Shown here: positions 17,150 to 25,137 of the stretch, one piece after another | Position numbering within the stretch: position 1 is the first letter of the stretch | How the letters are laid out: every line of letters begins with the position of its first letter | NCBI GenBank assembly: GCA_964634325.1 | Contig: CAZWJF010000001.1 | Span: 186,001-250,000, forward strand | From: JAJXWB01 sp964634325 | GTDB taxonomy: Bacteria > Pseudomonadota > Alphaproteobacteria > Rhizobiales > Beijerinckiaceae | Length of the DNA: 64,000 nt | Reading direction: 5' to 3' | Made by a program: the position numbers and the translations under genes | Notes under the pieces: model-generated | Database searches by the model: none | Seen by the model: only the letters and a program-made list of their open reading frames with translations | What the model was told of the DNA's origin: nothing

Positions 17150-18642
17150 GACGCCTGTCGCCACCTGCGCCCGTCGCGCGCGAGCAGCGCGTCGGCCTCT
17201 GTGGGGCCAGTCGAGCCGGCGCGATAGAGCGCAAGCTTCTGATCGCCGGCTGCGCGCCATGCGTCGAGAAACGGTTCGACTGCGCGCCATCCTGCTTCCA
17301 CGCCGTCTGCGCGCTGATAGAGCATGCCGTCGCCGATCATGCAGTCGTAGAGCAGGGTCTCGTATCCGGTCGCAGGCTTGGCGTCGAAGAAGTCCGCGTA
17401 GCGGAAACGCATTGCGACGGGCTGGATCGAAAGGCTCGGGCCCGGAGTCTTGGCGTTGAACTGCAGGGTAACGCCTTCCTCCGGCGCGATCTGAAGCACG
17501 AGATAATTGGAGTGCATGCCGTCGAGGTCCATGCCGCGGAACATGGAAATCGGCGCCTCACGGAATTTGATGGCGACTTCCGTGTAGCGCCGGGCCAGCG
17601 CCTTGCCAGTGCGCAAATAGAACGGAACGCCAGCCCAGCGCCAATTGTCGATCGACAGGCGCAACGCCACAAACGTTTCGGTCGTACTCGTCGCTGCGAC
17701 ATCGGCTTCGTCGCTGTAGCCGGCAGTCTTCTTACCATCGATAGATCCGGCGACATATTGCCCGCGGACCGAATTCGCCAGCGCCTCCTGCGGCGTCATG
17801 ATCCGGATGGCGTCGAGCGCGCGCGCTTTCTCCGATCGTACGCTGCGGGCGTCGAGCCGCGCCGGCGGCTCCATGGCGACGAGCGAAAGCAGTTGAAACA
17901 AATGGTTCGGCACCATGTCGCGCAGCGCGCCGGTCGCATCATAGAAAGCGCCGCGCCGCCCGATGGTCACTGTTTCGGACACTGTAATCTGAACGTGGTC
18001 GATATGTTCGCGCTTCCAGATCGGCTCGAACAGGCCGTTGGCGAAGCGCAGCATCAGGATGTTCTGGACCGTCTCCTTGCCAAGGTAGTGGTCGATGCGG
18101 AAAATCTGGTCCTCATCGAGGATTTCTCGAAGGTCGGCATTGAGTTTCATCGCCGAGGCCAGATCGGCGCCAAACGGCTTTTCAACGATCACGCGCGCAA
18201 ATGCGCCATCACGCTCCTGGGTGAGTCCGGCCGCGCCGAGCGCACGCACGGTCGGCGCAAAGCCGGAGGGCGGAATCGCGAGATAGAAGATGCGATTGCC
18301 GCCCGCGCCGACGCTCTTGTCGAGGTCGGCGAGGCGCTCTCTCAGTTCGGCGAACGAATCCGGATGAACGGCGTCGGCGACGGCGATGCGGACGCGCGCC
18401 AGCATATGAGCGGCGATGCTCTCGTCGAGCGGGGCGGCTACGAATTTCTCGAGGCCCTCGCGCAGGTGGGCGCGCATCGTCTCGAGAGCGTAGGGGCTGC
18501 GGGTCACCGCAAGCACGCCGAAGGCTTCAGGAAGCAACCCCTGCGTCGCCAGATTGTAGAGCGCAGGAAAAACGAGGCGCTGCGTGAGATCGCCGTTGGC
18601 CCCAAACAGTACGAAGACGCAGGGCGGCGCGACGCGGGTCAT
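17146..18642 (-). CDS. zwf: Glucose-6-phosphate dehydrogenase
   Basis: Zwf oxidises glucose-6-phosphate to 6-phosphogluconolactone, making NADPH, as the entry to the oxidative pentose phosphate and Entner-Doudoroff routes. The 498-residue protein has the N-terminal dinucleotide fold with GANGDLTQRL, the substrate-binding active-site motif RIDHYLGKETVQN (catalytic histidine region) and PFYLRTGKAL late in the sequence. The start ATG overlaps the gnd stop by four bases (ATGA). No pgl gene is next to it; the SMP-30 lactonase 6 kb away could serve as lactonase, which is speculative. Confidence 0.96.
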   Translation of the reverse strand: MTRVAPPCVFVLFGANGDLTQRLVFPALYNLATQGLLPEAFGVLAVTRSPYALETMRAHLREGLEKFVAAPLDESIAAHMLARVRIAVADAVHPDSFAELRERLADLDKSVGAGGNRIFYLAIPPSGFAPTVRALGAAGLTQERDGAFARVIVEKPFGADLASAMKLNADLREILDEDQIFRIDHYLGKETVQNILMLRFANGLFEPIWKREHIDHVQITVSETVTIGRRGAFYDATGALRDMVPNHLFQLLSLVAMEPPARLDARSVRSEKARALDAIRIMTPQEALANSVRGQYVAGSIDGKKTAGYSDEADVAATSTTETFVALRLSIDNWRWAGVPFYLRTGKALARRYTEVAIKFREAPISMFRGMDLDGMHSNYLVLQIAPEEGVTLQFNAKTPGPSLSIQPVAMRFRYADFFDAKPATGYETLLYDCMIGDGMLYQRADGVEAGWRAVEPFLDAWRAAGDQKLALYRAGSTGPTEADALLARDGRRWRQAS

Positions 18643-19613
18643 TTCGCCTCGCCGTGGCCGCCGAAGCCTTTGCGCATGGCCGACAAAATCTTGTCTGCGA
18701 AAGTCATCTCCTGGCGAGAGCGGAACCGGGCGTAGAGGGCGGCCGTCAGCACAGGCGCGGGCGTCGCTTGTTCGACCGCCTCCTGCACGGTCCAGCGTCC
18801 TTCGCCGGAATCCTCGACCTTGCCCGTAAAACCGGCGAGCGCAGGGTCTTTGGCCAGCGCCGCGGCGGTCAAGTCGAGCAACCATGACGTGACGACGGAG
18901 CCGCGCCGCCAGACTTCGGCGACATCGGCGACGTCGATCGCAAAGCGCTCGTCCGGAGGACGGCTTTGGTCGCCGGCATGGCGCAGCAGGTCGAAACCTT
19001 CGGCGTAGGCCTGCATCAAACCGTATTCGACGCCGTTGTGCACCATCTTCACGTAGTGGCCCGCGCCGACCGGACCGCAATGCAGGTATCCGCGCTCGGC
19101 TGTGGGATTGTGCGCCTCGCGGCCAGGCGTCCTGTCGATGTCGCCCGAGCCGGGAGCAAGCGCGGCGAAGACCGGATCGAGGCGTTGGACGATCGCGCTC
19201 TCGCCGCCGATCATCAGGCAGTAGCCGCGTTCGAGGCCCCAGACGCCGCCGGACGTGCCGACGTCGAGATAATGCACGCCGCGATGCGACAGTTTCCTGG
19301 CGCGCGCGATATCATCGCGCCAGAACGTGTTGCCGCCGTCGATGACGACGTCGCCGACGGAACAAAGGCCGGCTGCCTCCTCGATCGAACGCTCTGTTAT
19401 TTCGCCGGCTGGCAGCATCATCCAAAGGACGCGCGGCGGCGCGAGTTTCTCTACGAGATCGGTGAGGCTGCTCGCGGGCGTCATGCCCTCCCTGGAGAGT
19501 TCCTGCACAATGTCATCGTGGCGGTTGTAGCCAACGACGGAATGGCCGGCGCGCATCAGGCGGCGCGCGATGTTGGCGCCCATGCGGCCGAGGCCGACAA
19601 TACCGATCTGCAT
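18639..19613 (-). CDS. gnd: 6-phosphogluconate dehydrogenase, short NAD-type
   Basis: Oxidatively decarboxylates 6-phosphogluconate to ribulose-5-phosphate. The 324-residue length matches the short (GndA/YqeC-type) decarboxylating enzymes rather than the 470-residue E. coli type; short forms tend to use NAD. The N-terminal Rossmann motif is GLGRMGANIARRL. Further family segments are DGGNTFWRDD, the substrate motif GPVGAGHYVKMVHNGVEYG with the catalytic lysine, and a helical C-terminus ending in FRSRQEMTFADKILSA. It is first in the gnd-zwf-gntK operon and divergent from an SDR gene with 112 bases between. Confidence 0.93.
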   Translation of the reverse strand: MQIGIVGLGRMGANIARRLMRAGHSVVGYNRHDDIVQELSREGMTPASSLTDLVEKLAPPRVLWMMLPAGEITERSIEEAAGLCSVGDVVIDGGNTFWRDDIARARKLSHRGVHYLDVGTSGGVWGLERGYCLMIGGESAIVQRLDPVFAALAPGSGDIDRTPGREAHNPTAERGYLHCGPVGAGHYVKMVHNGVEYGLMQAYAEGFDLLRHAGDQSRPPDERFAIDVADVAEVWRRGSVVTSWLLDLTAAALAKDPALAGFTGKVEDSGEGRWTVQEAVEQATPAPVLTAALYARFRSRQEMTFADKILSAMRKGFGGHGEAK

Positions 19614-19725
19614 GGAACCTCCGCGTCCAACCTTCTGGACAACAGAACTAGGTCGTCTCAGGATCGGCGCCAAGATCGAAACCGGATCGAACAAGAGCCG
19701 CGCGGCGGCCGGGGGGAGGGTGAGG

Positions 19726-20484
19726 ATGCGACTTGCGGGCAAGTCCGCCGTGATCACGGGCGGCTCAGGAAATATCGGCATGGCGGCGGCCGCGCGGTTT
19801 CTCAGCGAGGGCGCGCGCGTGCTGATTGTCGACCGCGACGCCGAACGGGTCGACGCGGCGCTGTCCGATCTCTCGAGCAACGCGGCCCATGGACTGGCGG
19901 CGGACGTCACACGCGGCGACGACGTCGCGCGCTACGCCGCCGAAGCGCAGGCGCTGTTCGGGCGCGTCGACATCTTTTTCAACAATGCGGGCGTCGCCGG
20001 CGCCGTCGTGCCGCTCGACGCCTACGCCGACGACGCCTTCGACGCCGTCATGGCCGTCAATGCGCGGGGCGTCTTTCTAGGTCTGAAGCACATGCTGCCA
20101 GTCATGAAGGACGGCGGTTCGATCGTTTGCACGTCGTCCGTCGCCGGCTTGCGCGGCAGCGCCGGCATGGCGGCCTACGTCGCCAGCAAACACGCGGTCG
20201 TGGGCCTTATGCGTGTGGCGGCGATCGAGGCCGCGCCGCGCAAGATCCGTGTGAACACGATTCATCCCGGTCCTGTGCGAGGCGACATGATGCAAGAGCT
20301 GGAAAGCGGGATGGCTCCGGCCGATCCGACCGCCGCGCATGCGCTGATCCTGCAACGTATGCGGCTTGGCCGTTACATCGAAACACGAGAGATCGCCGAC
20401 CTCGTCACGTTTCTCGCCAGCGACGAGAGCCGCATGATCACCGGCGCGACCATGGTGATCGACGCTGGCATGGCGACTTCGTGA
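19726..20484 (+). CDS. SDR family oxidoreductase
   Basis: A 252-residue classical short-chain dehydrogenase. The N-terminal nucleotide motif is TGGSGNIG, the NNAG segment is present (FFNNAGVAGA), and the catalytic tetrad is intact with the YVASK motif. The C-terminus has GATMVIDAGMA. The ATG at 19726 lies right behind a long GGGGGGAGGGTGAGG purine run. It is followed 59 bases later by an acyl-CoA ligase gene in the same direction, which suggests joint action on an acyl-CoA or alcohol/ketone intermediate, though the substrate is unknown. Confidence 0.85.
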   Translation: MRLAGKSAVITGGSGNIGMAAAARFLSEGARVLIVDRDAERVDAALSDLSSNAAHGLAADVTRGDDVARYAAEAQALFGRVDIFFNNAGVAGAVVPLDAYADDAFDAVMAVNARGVFLGLKHMLPVMKDGGSIVCTSSVAGLRGSAGMAAYVASKHAVVGLMRVAAIEAAPRKIRVNTIHPGPVRGDMMQELESGMAPADPTAAHALILQRMRLGRYIETREIADLVTFLASDESRMITGATMVIDAGMATS

Positions 20485-20543
20485 CTGTTGATGGCCAATC
20501 GGCGGCGCTGCGCCGGCGCCGACGCAAATACTGGAAGGGTTGA

Positions 20544-22115
20544 ATGAACATTCCTCCGCTGCATCCGTTCAATGGTCTGGACGTGGCCGAACTCGTGCGG
20601 ATCCGCGCGCGCACGCGCAAGGATCATCCGTTCCTCATCTGGGAGCCGTTCGAGGGCCGGGGCGATATGCTGACCTACGGGGCCTTCCATGATCGCGTCG
20701 CGCGGCTCGCCGCGGGCATGGTCAGGCGGGGCGTGCGGCCGCGCGAATATGTTCTGATTCACCTCGACAATTGTCTGGAGACGCTGATCGCCTGGTATGC
20801 GTGCGCATATCTCGGCGCGGTTCCGGTGACGACGAACGCGCGCTCGTCGCTGGACGAACTGCAATATTTCGCGAGCCATTGCGGCGCCATCGCCGCCATC
20901 ACGCAGCCGAAATTCGCCGACCTCGTGAACAAGGCTTCGAGCGATTTCCGCTTCATCGCGGTCACGTCCCACGACAACGGCGCGCCGCCCGCGGCGGGCC
21001 ATGCGCCCGGCTCGGACAGTTTCGAGGCGTTGTACGGTGAAGCGACCGACGCGCCGAGCCGCGCGGTCGATCCGCTGCATCCGATGGGCGTGCAATATAC
21101 GTCGGGCACGACGTCGCGGCCGAAAGGCGTCTTGTGGACGCACGCCAACGCGCTCTGGGGCGCGCGCGTGAACGCCGTGCATGAAGACCTGCGCGCGGAC
21201 GATGTCCATCTGGTCTATCTGCCGCTGTTTCACACGAATGCGCAGGCCTATTCGATCCTGGCGACGCTGTGGGCGGGCGCGACTGCGGTCATCATGCCGC
21301 GCTTCTCGGCGAGCCGTTTCTGGTCCGTTTCGCTGCGCAACCGCTGCACGTGGACATCGTTGATCCCGTTCTGCGTGAAGGCGCTGATGGATGTCGAGAA
21401 GCCGGACGCGCATTTCTATCGATTGTGGGGCAGCGCCGTCTGTGAGCCTCCGACCGACGCGTATTTTGGCGTGAAGACGGTCGGCTGGTGGGGCATGACC
21501 GAGACGATCACGCACGGCATCGTCGGCGACGTTCATCTGCCGAACACGCCTCTCTCCTGCGGGCGGCCGGCGCCGGAATACGGGATACACATCGAGGACG
21601 ACGATGGACGGCCGGTAGCGCCTGGCGAAACCGGCCATCTGAAAGTGCGCGGCGTACGCGGGCTGTCGCTGTTCTCCGAATATATCAACAACCCGCAAGC
21701 GACCGCGGACTCCTTCGACGAGCGTGGGCTGTTCAAGACGGGCGACCGCGTACAATTGATGGAATGCGGTTCGATCCGCTTTGCAGACCGCGACAAGGAC
21801 ATGCTCAAGGTTGGCGGCGAGAATGTCGCGGCGTCCGAGATCGAACGCGTGATCCTCAGCGTGCCCGGCGTGCGCGAGGCGGCGATCGTCGCCAAGCCGC
21901 ATCCGATGCTCGACGAGGCGCCCGTCGCCTTTGTCATCGCGGACGAGAGCTCGGGCGATCCATCGTCGCTGACGTCAGCAATCATGGCCGCATGCCAGGG
22001 CGCGCTCGCGAGCTTCAAACACCCTCACGAAGTTCGCATCGTCTCGGACATGCCGCGTTCGACGCTCGAGAAAGTGGCGAAAGCCGAGCTTCGGAAACTG
22101 CTGAAAGGCGCGTAG
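20544..22115 (+). CDS. ATP-dependent acyl-CoA ligase (CaiC-like)
   Basis: A 523-residue ANL-superfamily acyl-CoA synthetase. Motifs in order are YTSGTTSRPKGV (nucleotide loop), WWGMTET, ETGHLKVRG, RDKDMLKVGGENV and the late STLEKVAKAELRK with the catalytic lysine. The overall pattern resembles crotonobetaine/carnitine-CoA ligases (CaiC) and other short or branched acyl-CoA ligases. It lies 59 bases after an SDR gene and converges on the thiamine-diphosphate decarboxylase genes. The acid substrate cannot be read from sequence. Confidence 0.85.
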   Translation: MNIPPLHPFNGLDVAELVRIRARTRKDHPFLIWEPFEGRGDMLTYGAFHDRVARLAAGMVRRGVRPREYVLIHLDNCLETLIAWYACAYLGAVPVTTNARSSLDELQYFASHCGAIAAITQPKFADLVNKASSDFRFIAVTSHDNGAPPAAGHAPGSDSFEALYGEATDAPSRAVDPLHPMGVQYTSGTTSRPKGVLWTHANALWGARVNAVHEDLRADDVHLVYLPLFHTNAQAYSILATLWAGATAVIMPRFSASRFWSVSLRNRCTWTSLIPFCVKALMDVEKPDAHFYRLWGSAVCEPPTDAYFGVKTVGWWGMTETITHGIVGDVHLPNTPLSCGRPAPEYGIHIEDDDGRPVAPGETGHLKVRGVRGLSLFSEYINNPQATADSFDERGLFKTGDRVQLMECGSIRFADRDKDMLKVGGENVAASEIERVILSVPGVREAAIVAKPHPMLDEAPVAFVIADESSGDPSSLTSAIMAACQGALASFKHPHEVRIVSDMPRSTLEKVAKAELRKLLKGA

Positions 22116-22122
22116 CGCTGCG

Positions 22123-22707
22123 CTACATCGCCGGCAGTCCGAGCGCGTTTCGGAAGCGCGCCTTCAGGACTGCGCCGTCGCGTTCGGGAATGACGCGCGG
22201 TTGTTCTTCGTCTGCGATTGCGATGACGCGGACGCGCGTCGCGCCGGCAGGGCGGGCGAGGCTCGCTGCGAGTTCGTCGACCGCCAGCATCGTCGCGACG
22301 TGCGCGGCGTCGGCGATCCCGCATGCGCGCGCGACCCCCGCGAGATCAGCGCCGAGCTGCGTGTGCGACGCCTGACCGCCGGTTTCGCCATAGACGCCAT
22401 TGTCGAGAACGACGATGGTCAAATTGCCGGGCGATTGAGCCGCAATCGTCGCGAAGCCGCCCATCCCCATCAGCATTTCGCCATCGCCGGTGATGACGAC
22501 CACGGATCTTTGCGGTTGGGCGAGCGCGAGGCCGAGGCCGACCAAGGCCGCGCCGCCCATCGCGCCCCAGAGGTAGAAGTTGCGGTCGTCGTCGCCTGCA
22601 GCGGCGACGTCGTAGGTGGGCGCGCCGAGACCTGTGACCACGAGGCTGTCGCTGCGGCGCGCAAGAAGGCGCGCGACGACGGTGCGACGATCGAGACGCG
22701 CGGTCAT
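22123..22707 (-). CDS. Thiamine-diphosphate decarboxylase, beta (cofactor) subunit
   Basis: A 194-residue protein equal to the C-terminal cofactor domain of thiamine-diphosphate decarboxylases. The cofactor motif begins GDGEMLMGMGG and ends near VVLDNGVYGETGG, and the N-terminal half has the family segment YLWGAMGGAALVGLGLA. Separate alpha and beta subunits of this size are typical of sulfopyruvate decarboxylase (ComD/ComE) and of split phosphonopyruvate decarboxylase-like enzymes. Its start overlaps the alpha gene by four bases. The true substrate is unknown; no coenzyme M or phosphonate genes are adjacent. Confidence 0.8.
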   Translation of the reverse strand: MTARLDRRTVVARLLARRSDSLVVTGLGAPTYDVAAAGDDDRNFYLWGAMGGAALVGLGLALAQPQRSVVVITGDGEMLMGMGGFATIAAQSPGNLTIVVLDNGVYGETGGQASHTQLGADLAGVARACGIADAAHVATMLAVDELAASLARPAGATRVRVIAIADEEQPRVIPERDGAVLKARFRNALGLPAM

Positions 22708-23228
22708 CGTTTGTCCTCCGCATGAAAATCCTTTGCGCCGATCAGACGTTGTCCGAGAAGGACGACGGTCGGCGTGCCTCCTCCAAACGCCTGCGAAAGC
22801 GCAGCTTCGGCCGTCGGCGCGACATCCTGCGGCGCATCGGCTCGCATCACGCTCAGGCCCATCGCCTCGCAGACCGAGCGCGTGGCGCGACTCATCGGAA
22901 CCTGCCAGGGATTGAATTCGCCCCATTCGCCGCGCATCGTGACGAATGCGACGAGCGGGATGCGGCACTGCGCGACGAGTGAAAACATGTTCACGCAATT
23001 GCCGACGCCGCTAGATTGCATCAGCAACACGCCGCGCGCGCCGCCGAGCCATGACCCCGTCAGTAAGGCCACGCCTTCCTCTTCCGTGGTAAGAGGTATC
23101 GCTCTCATCTGCGGGGCGGACTGCACAGCCCGGATCAGCGCGACGTGGCCGCCGTCCGGCACAAAGGGCACCTGCGAGACGCCGTGACGCGCCAAACAGG
23201 CGAAGAGGTCGGAAGGCCAGTCCGTCAC
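22704..23228 (-). CDS. Thiamine-diphosphate decarboxylase, alpha (PYR) subunit
   Basis: A 174-residue protein equal to the N-terminal pyrimidine-binding domain of thiamine-diphosphate enzymes. The catalytic glutamate lies in TTEEEGVALLTGSWLGG, followed by a glycine-rich QSSGVGN segment. I chose the GTG at 23228 because GGAGAG lies six bases upstream; an in-frame TTG four codons earlier is less likely. The beta gene follows with a four-base overlap, so together they form one heteromeric decarboxylase of the sulfopyruvate/phosphonopyruvate type. The LysR gene ends 26 bases upstream on the same strand, so the three may be one transcript. Confidence 0.78.
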   Translation of the reverse strand: MTDWPSDLFACLARHGVSQVPFVPDGGHVALIRAVQSAPQMRAIPLTTEEEGVALLTGSWLGGARGVLLMQSSGVGNCVNMFSLVAQCRIPLVAFVTMRGEWGEFNPWQVPMSRATRSVCEAMGLSVMRADAPQDVAPTAEAALSQAFGGGTPTVVLLGQRLIGAKDFHAEDKR

Positions 23229-23253
23229 GCAGCTCTCCAAGAAAAAGCGCGCC

Positions 23254-24165
23254 TCACCTTAGCCGCTTGCCGCGCGCGCTGTCACTCTCGCCTGCGATGC
23301 GGGCGGCGATCGCCGCGACTTCGGCGATGGTGCGTGAGGTTGGTTGATCCATCCAGCTGGCGTGAAAGTCGAGGTCCGGCAAGTGCGCTTCGCAACGTAC
23401 GATGCGGAGCTGCCTTCTCCGGATTTCATCCGCGACGATGGCTGGCGGAATGACTGCGACGCCGAGTTTCTCGACAGTCATGCGAACGACCGTGGCGAGC
23501 GAGGCGGAGGCGTGCAGACGCGTCTGCGGGCTATGCGGCCCGTTGAACAGCGCCGCCACGGCGGCGTAGGGCTGAGTGTTGCGCGAGAAAGTGACGATCG
23601 GAAAACGGGCGATTTCCTCGATGGTCGCGGGCCGGCGCGGCCATTTGATGTCCGGGCTCGAAATGAAGGCGAGCGGGTAGGTCATGAGCGGCAGGCTGCG
23701 CGCGTTTGGCGCCATGACCGGGCCGATCAGAAAGGCGAGGTCCAGTTCCTGTACCCGCAGACGCTGGCGAAGGTTCGGCGAGATGTCGACCTCGATCTCC
23801 AGCGCGAGCAACGGGAAGCGCGCCTGGACCGCCTTGAGGAATTGCGTGAGCCAGGTGTGGACGACAGTTTCAGCCACGCCAAGGCGCAGGACGCCGCGTG
23901 CGGTAGACACGTCGCCCACCGCGGCGAGCATTTCAGCGCGCAGGCCGAGGAGCTTTTCCGCAAAAACCAGCAATTCGCGGCCGCGCGGGGTCGGCGCCAC
24001 GACGCGCGCCTGCCTGGTCAGGACTTGCGCGCCAAGCGACGCCTCGAGCCCCGCGATCCGTTGCGAAATCGCGGGCTGCGTTGCGTTCAGTCGCGCCGCC
24101 GCAGCGCGGAAAGAGCCGAGCGAGGCGACCCAATAGAAGGTTTCGAGTTCGCGGAAGTCGAACAT
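23254..24165 (-). CDS. LysR-family transcription regulator
   Basis: A 303-residue LysR-type regulator with an N-terminal winged helix-turn-helix (FDFRELETFYWVASLGS, then ATQPAISQRIAGLE) and a C-terminal effector-binding domain of the periplasmic-binding-protein fold. The start is the ATG at 24165, not an upstream alternative, because the family begins with this MFDFRELETF segment and has a GGGAGACC site. It is divergent from the DUF1445/ABC/5-oxoprolinase operon. The palindrome at 24180 between them suggests it controls that operon and itself. It could also govern the decarboxylase genes behind it. Confidence 0.88.
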   Translation of the reverse strand: MFDFRELETFYWVASLGSFRAAAARLNATQPAISQRIAGLEASLGAQVLTRQARVVAPTPRGRELLVFAEKLLGLRAEMLAAVGDVSTARGVLRLGVAETVVHTWLTQFLKAVQARFPLLALEIEVDISPNLRQRLRVQELDLAFLIGPVMAPNARSLPLMTYPLAFISSPDIKWPRRPATIEEIARFPIVTFSRNTQPYAAVAALFNGPHSPQTRLHASASLATVVRMTVEKLGVAVIPPAIVADEIRRRQLRIVRCEAHLPDLDFHASWMDQPTSRTIAEVAAIAARIAGESDSARGKRLR

Positions 24166-24179
24166 CGGGTCTCCCTGGC

Positions 24180-24196
24180 GATAAGCATAGCTTATC
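24180..24196. promoter_or_regulatory. Palindromic LysR-type operator
   Basis: GATAAGC-ATA-GCTTATC is a perfect seven-base inverted repeat and contains the T-N11-A core of LysR binding sites (T24182 to A24194). It lies 15 bases before the LysR start and 83 bases before the DUF1445 start, where autoregulatory LysR sites usually sit. Confidence 0.6.
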
Positions 24197-24278
24197 AAGA
24201 CTTATAGAAAAATACGATTGGACATTATCGGATCGCGCCGATGACAATCGCGCCAATGGGGTCAGGCGGGAGCGCGGC

Positions 24279-25094
24279 GTGACAAACGGGCAGGATACGC
24301 AGAAGACCAACGCGCGCCTCTTGGATGGTCGCTCGGCGCGCCTCGCCTGCCGACGCGGCGAGATCGTCGGCACCACTGCAGGTCTCGCGCCCGGCTACGT
24401 GCAAGGCAATCTTGTCATCCTGCCGCGCGAAGACGCCGCCGATTTCATGCGTTTCGCGCAGGCCAATCCGAAACCCTGCCCAATCATCGGCGTCAGCGAG
24501 GCGGGCGATCCGCATCTGCCGGCGCTCGGAGAAGACCTCGACATTCGCACCGATCTGCCGGGTTACCGCGTATGGCGCGACGGTGAGTGCATTGCGGAAA
24601 CGGGCGACGTCCGCGCGTTCTGGCGCGACGATCTGGTTTCATTCGTGATCGGATGTTCCTATTCGTTCGAGGAGGCGCTCGTCGAGGACGGGATCGAAAT
24701 CCGGCATATCGTCGAGAACAAGAAGGTTCCGATGTTCCGGACCAATATTGCGACTGCGCCCGCTGGAAAGTTTCATGGGCCGCTGGTGGTTTCCATGCGG
24801 CCGCTCAAACCCGCCGACGCCATTCGCGCGGTGCAGATCACGTCGCGCTATCCCGCGGTGCATGGCGCTCCGGTGCATATCGGTCTGCCGCAGGCGATCG
24901 GAATCAGCGACATCGAGAAGCCCGATTACGGCGACAGCGTGAGCGTGGGCGATGACGAGTTGCCGGTGTTCTGGGCGTGCGGCGTCACGCCTCAGGCTGC
25001 GCTTGTCGCCTCCAAACCGGGCTTTGCGATTACACATTCGCCAGGCTCGATGCTGGTGACCGATCTGAAGAACAGGCAATATGCTGTGATCTGA
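24279..25094 (+). CDS. DUF1445 family protein, probable D-glutamate cyclase/hydro-lyase
   Basis: A 271-residue DUF1445 protein. The family is often labelled putative hydro-lyase; its mammalian member is D-glutamate cyclase, which turns D-glutamate into 5-oxo-D-proline. Conserved family segments are visible: APGYVQGNL, FVIGCSYSFEEAL, MFRTNIATAPAG, GPLVVSMRP and the late FAITHSPGSMLVTD. The start is a GTG behind GGCGGGAG. It opens a long plus-strand run with a Liv-type transporter and pxpABC, which fits production of 5-oxoproline for the 5-oxoprolinase. The activity is inferred from family and context. Confidence 0.8.
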   Translation: MTNGQDTQKTNARLLDGRSARLACRRGEIVGTTAGLAPGYVQGNLVILPREDAADFMRFAQANPKPCPIIGVSEAGDPHLPALGEDLDIRTDLPGYRVWRDGECIAETGDVRAFWRDDLVSFVIGCSYSFEEALVEDGIEIRHIVENKKVPMFRTNIATAPAGKFHGPLVVSMRPLKPADAIRAVQITSRYPAVHGAPVHIGLPQAIGISDIEKPDYGDSVSVGDDELPVFWACGVTPQAALVASKPGFAITHSPGSMLVTDLKNRQYAVI

Positions 25095-25137
25095 ACCGCG
25101 CTCGTATTTCGCGGCGCGCAACGACTGGGAGCGGGAA

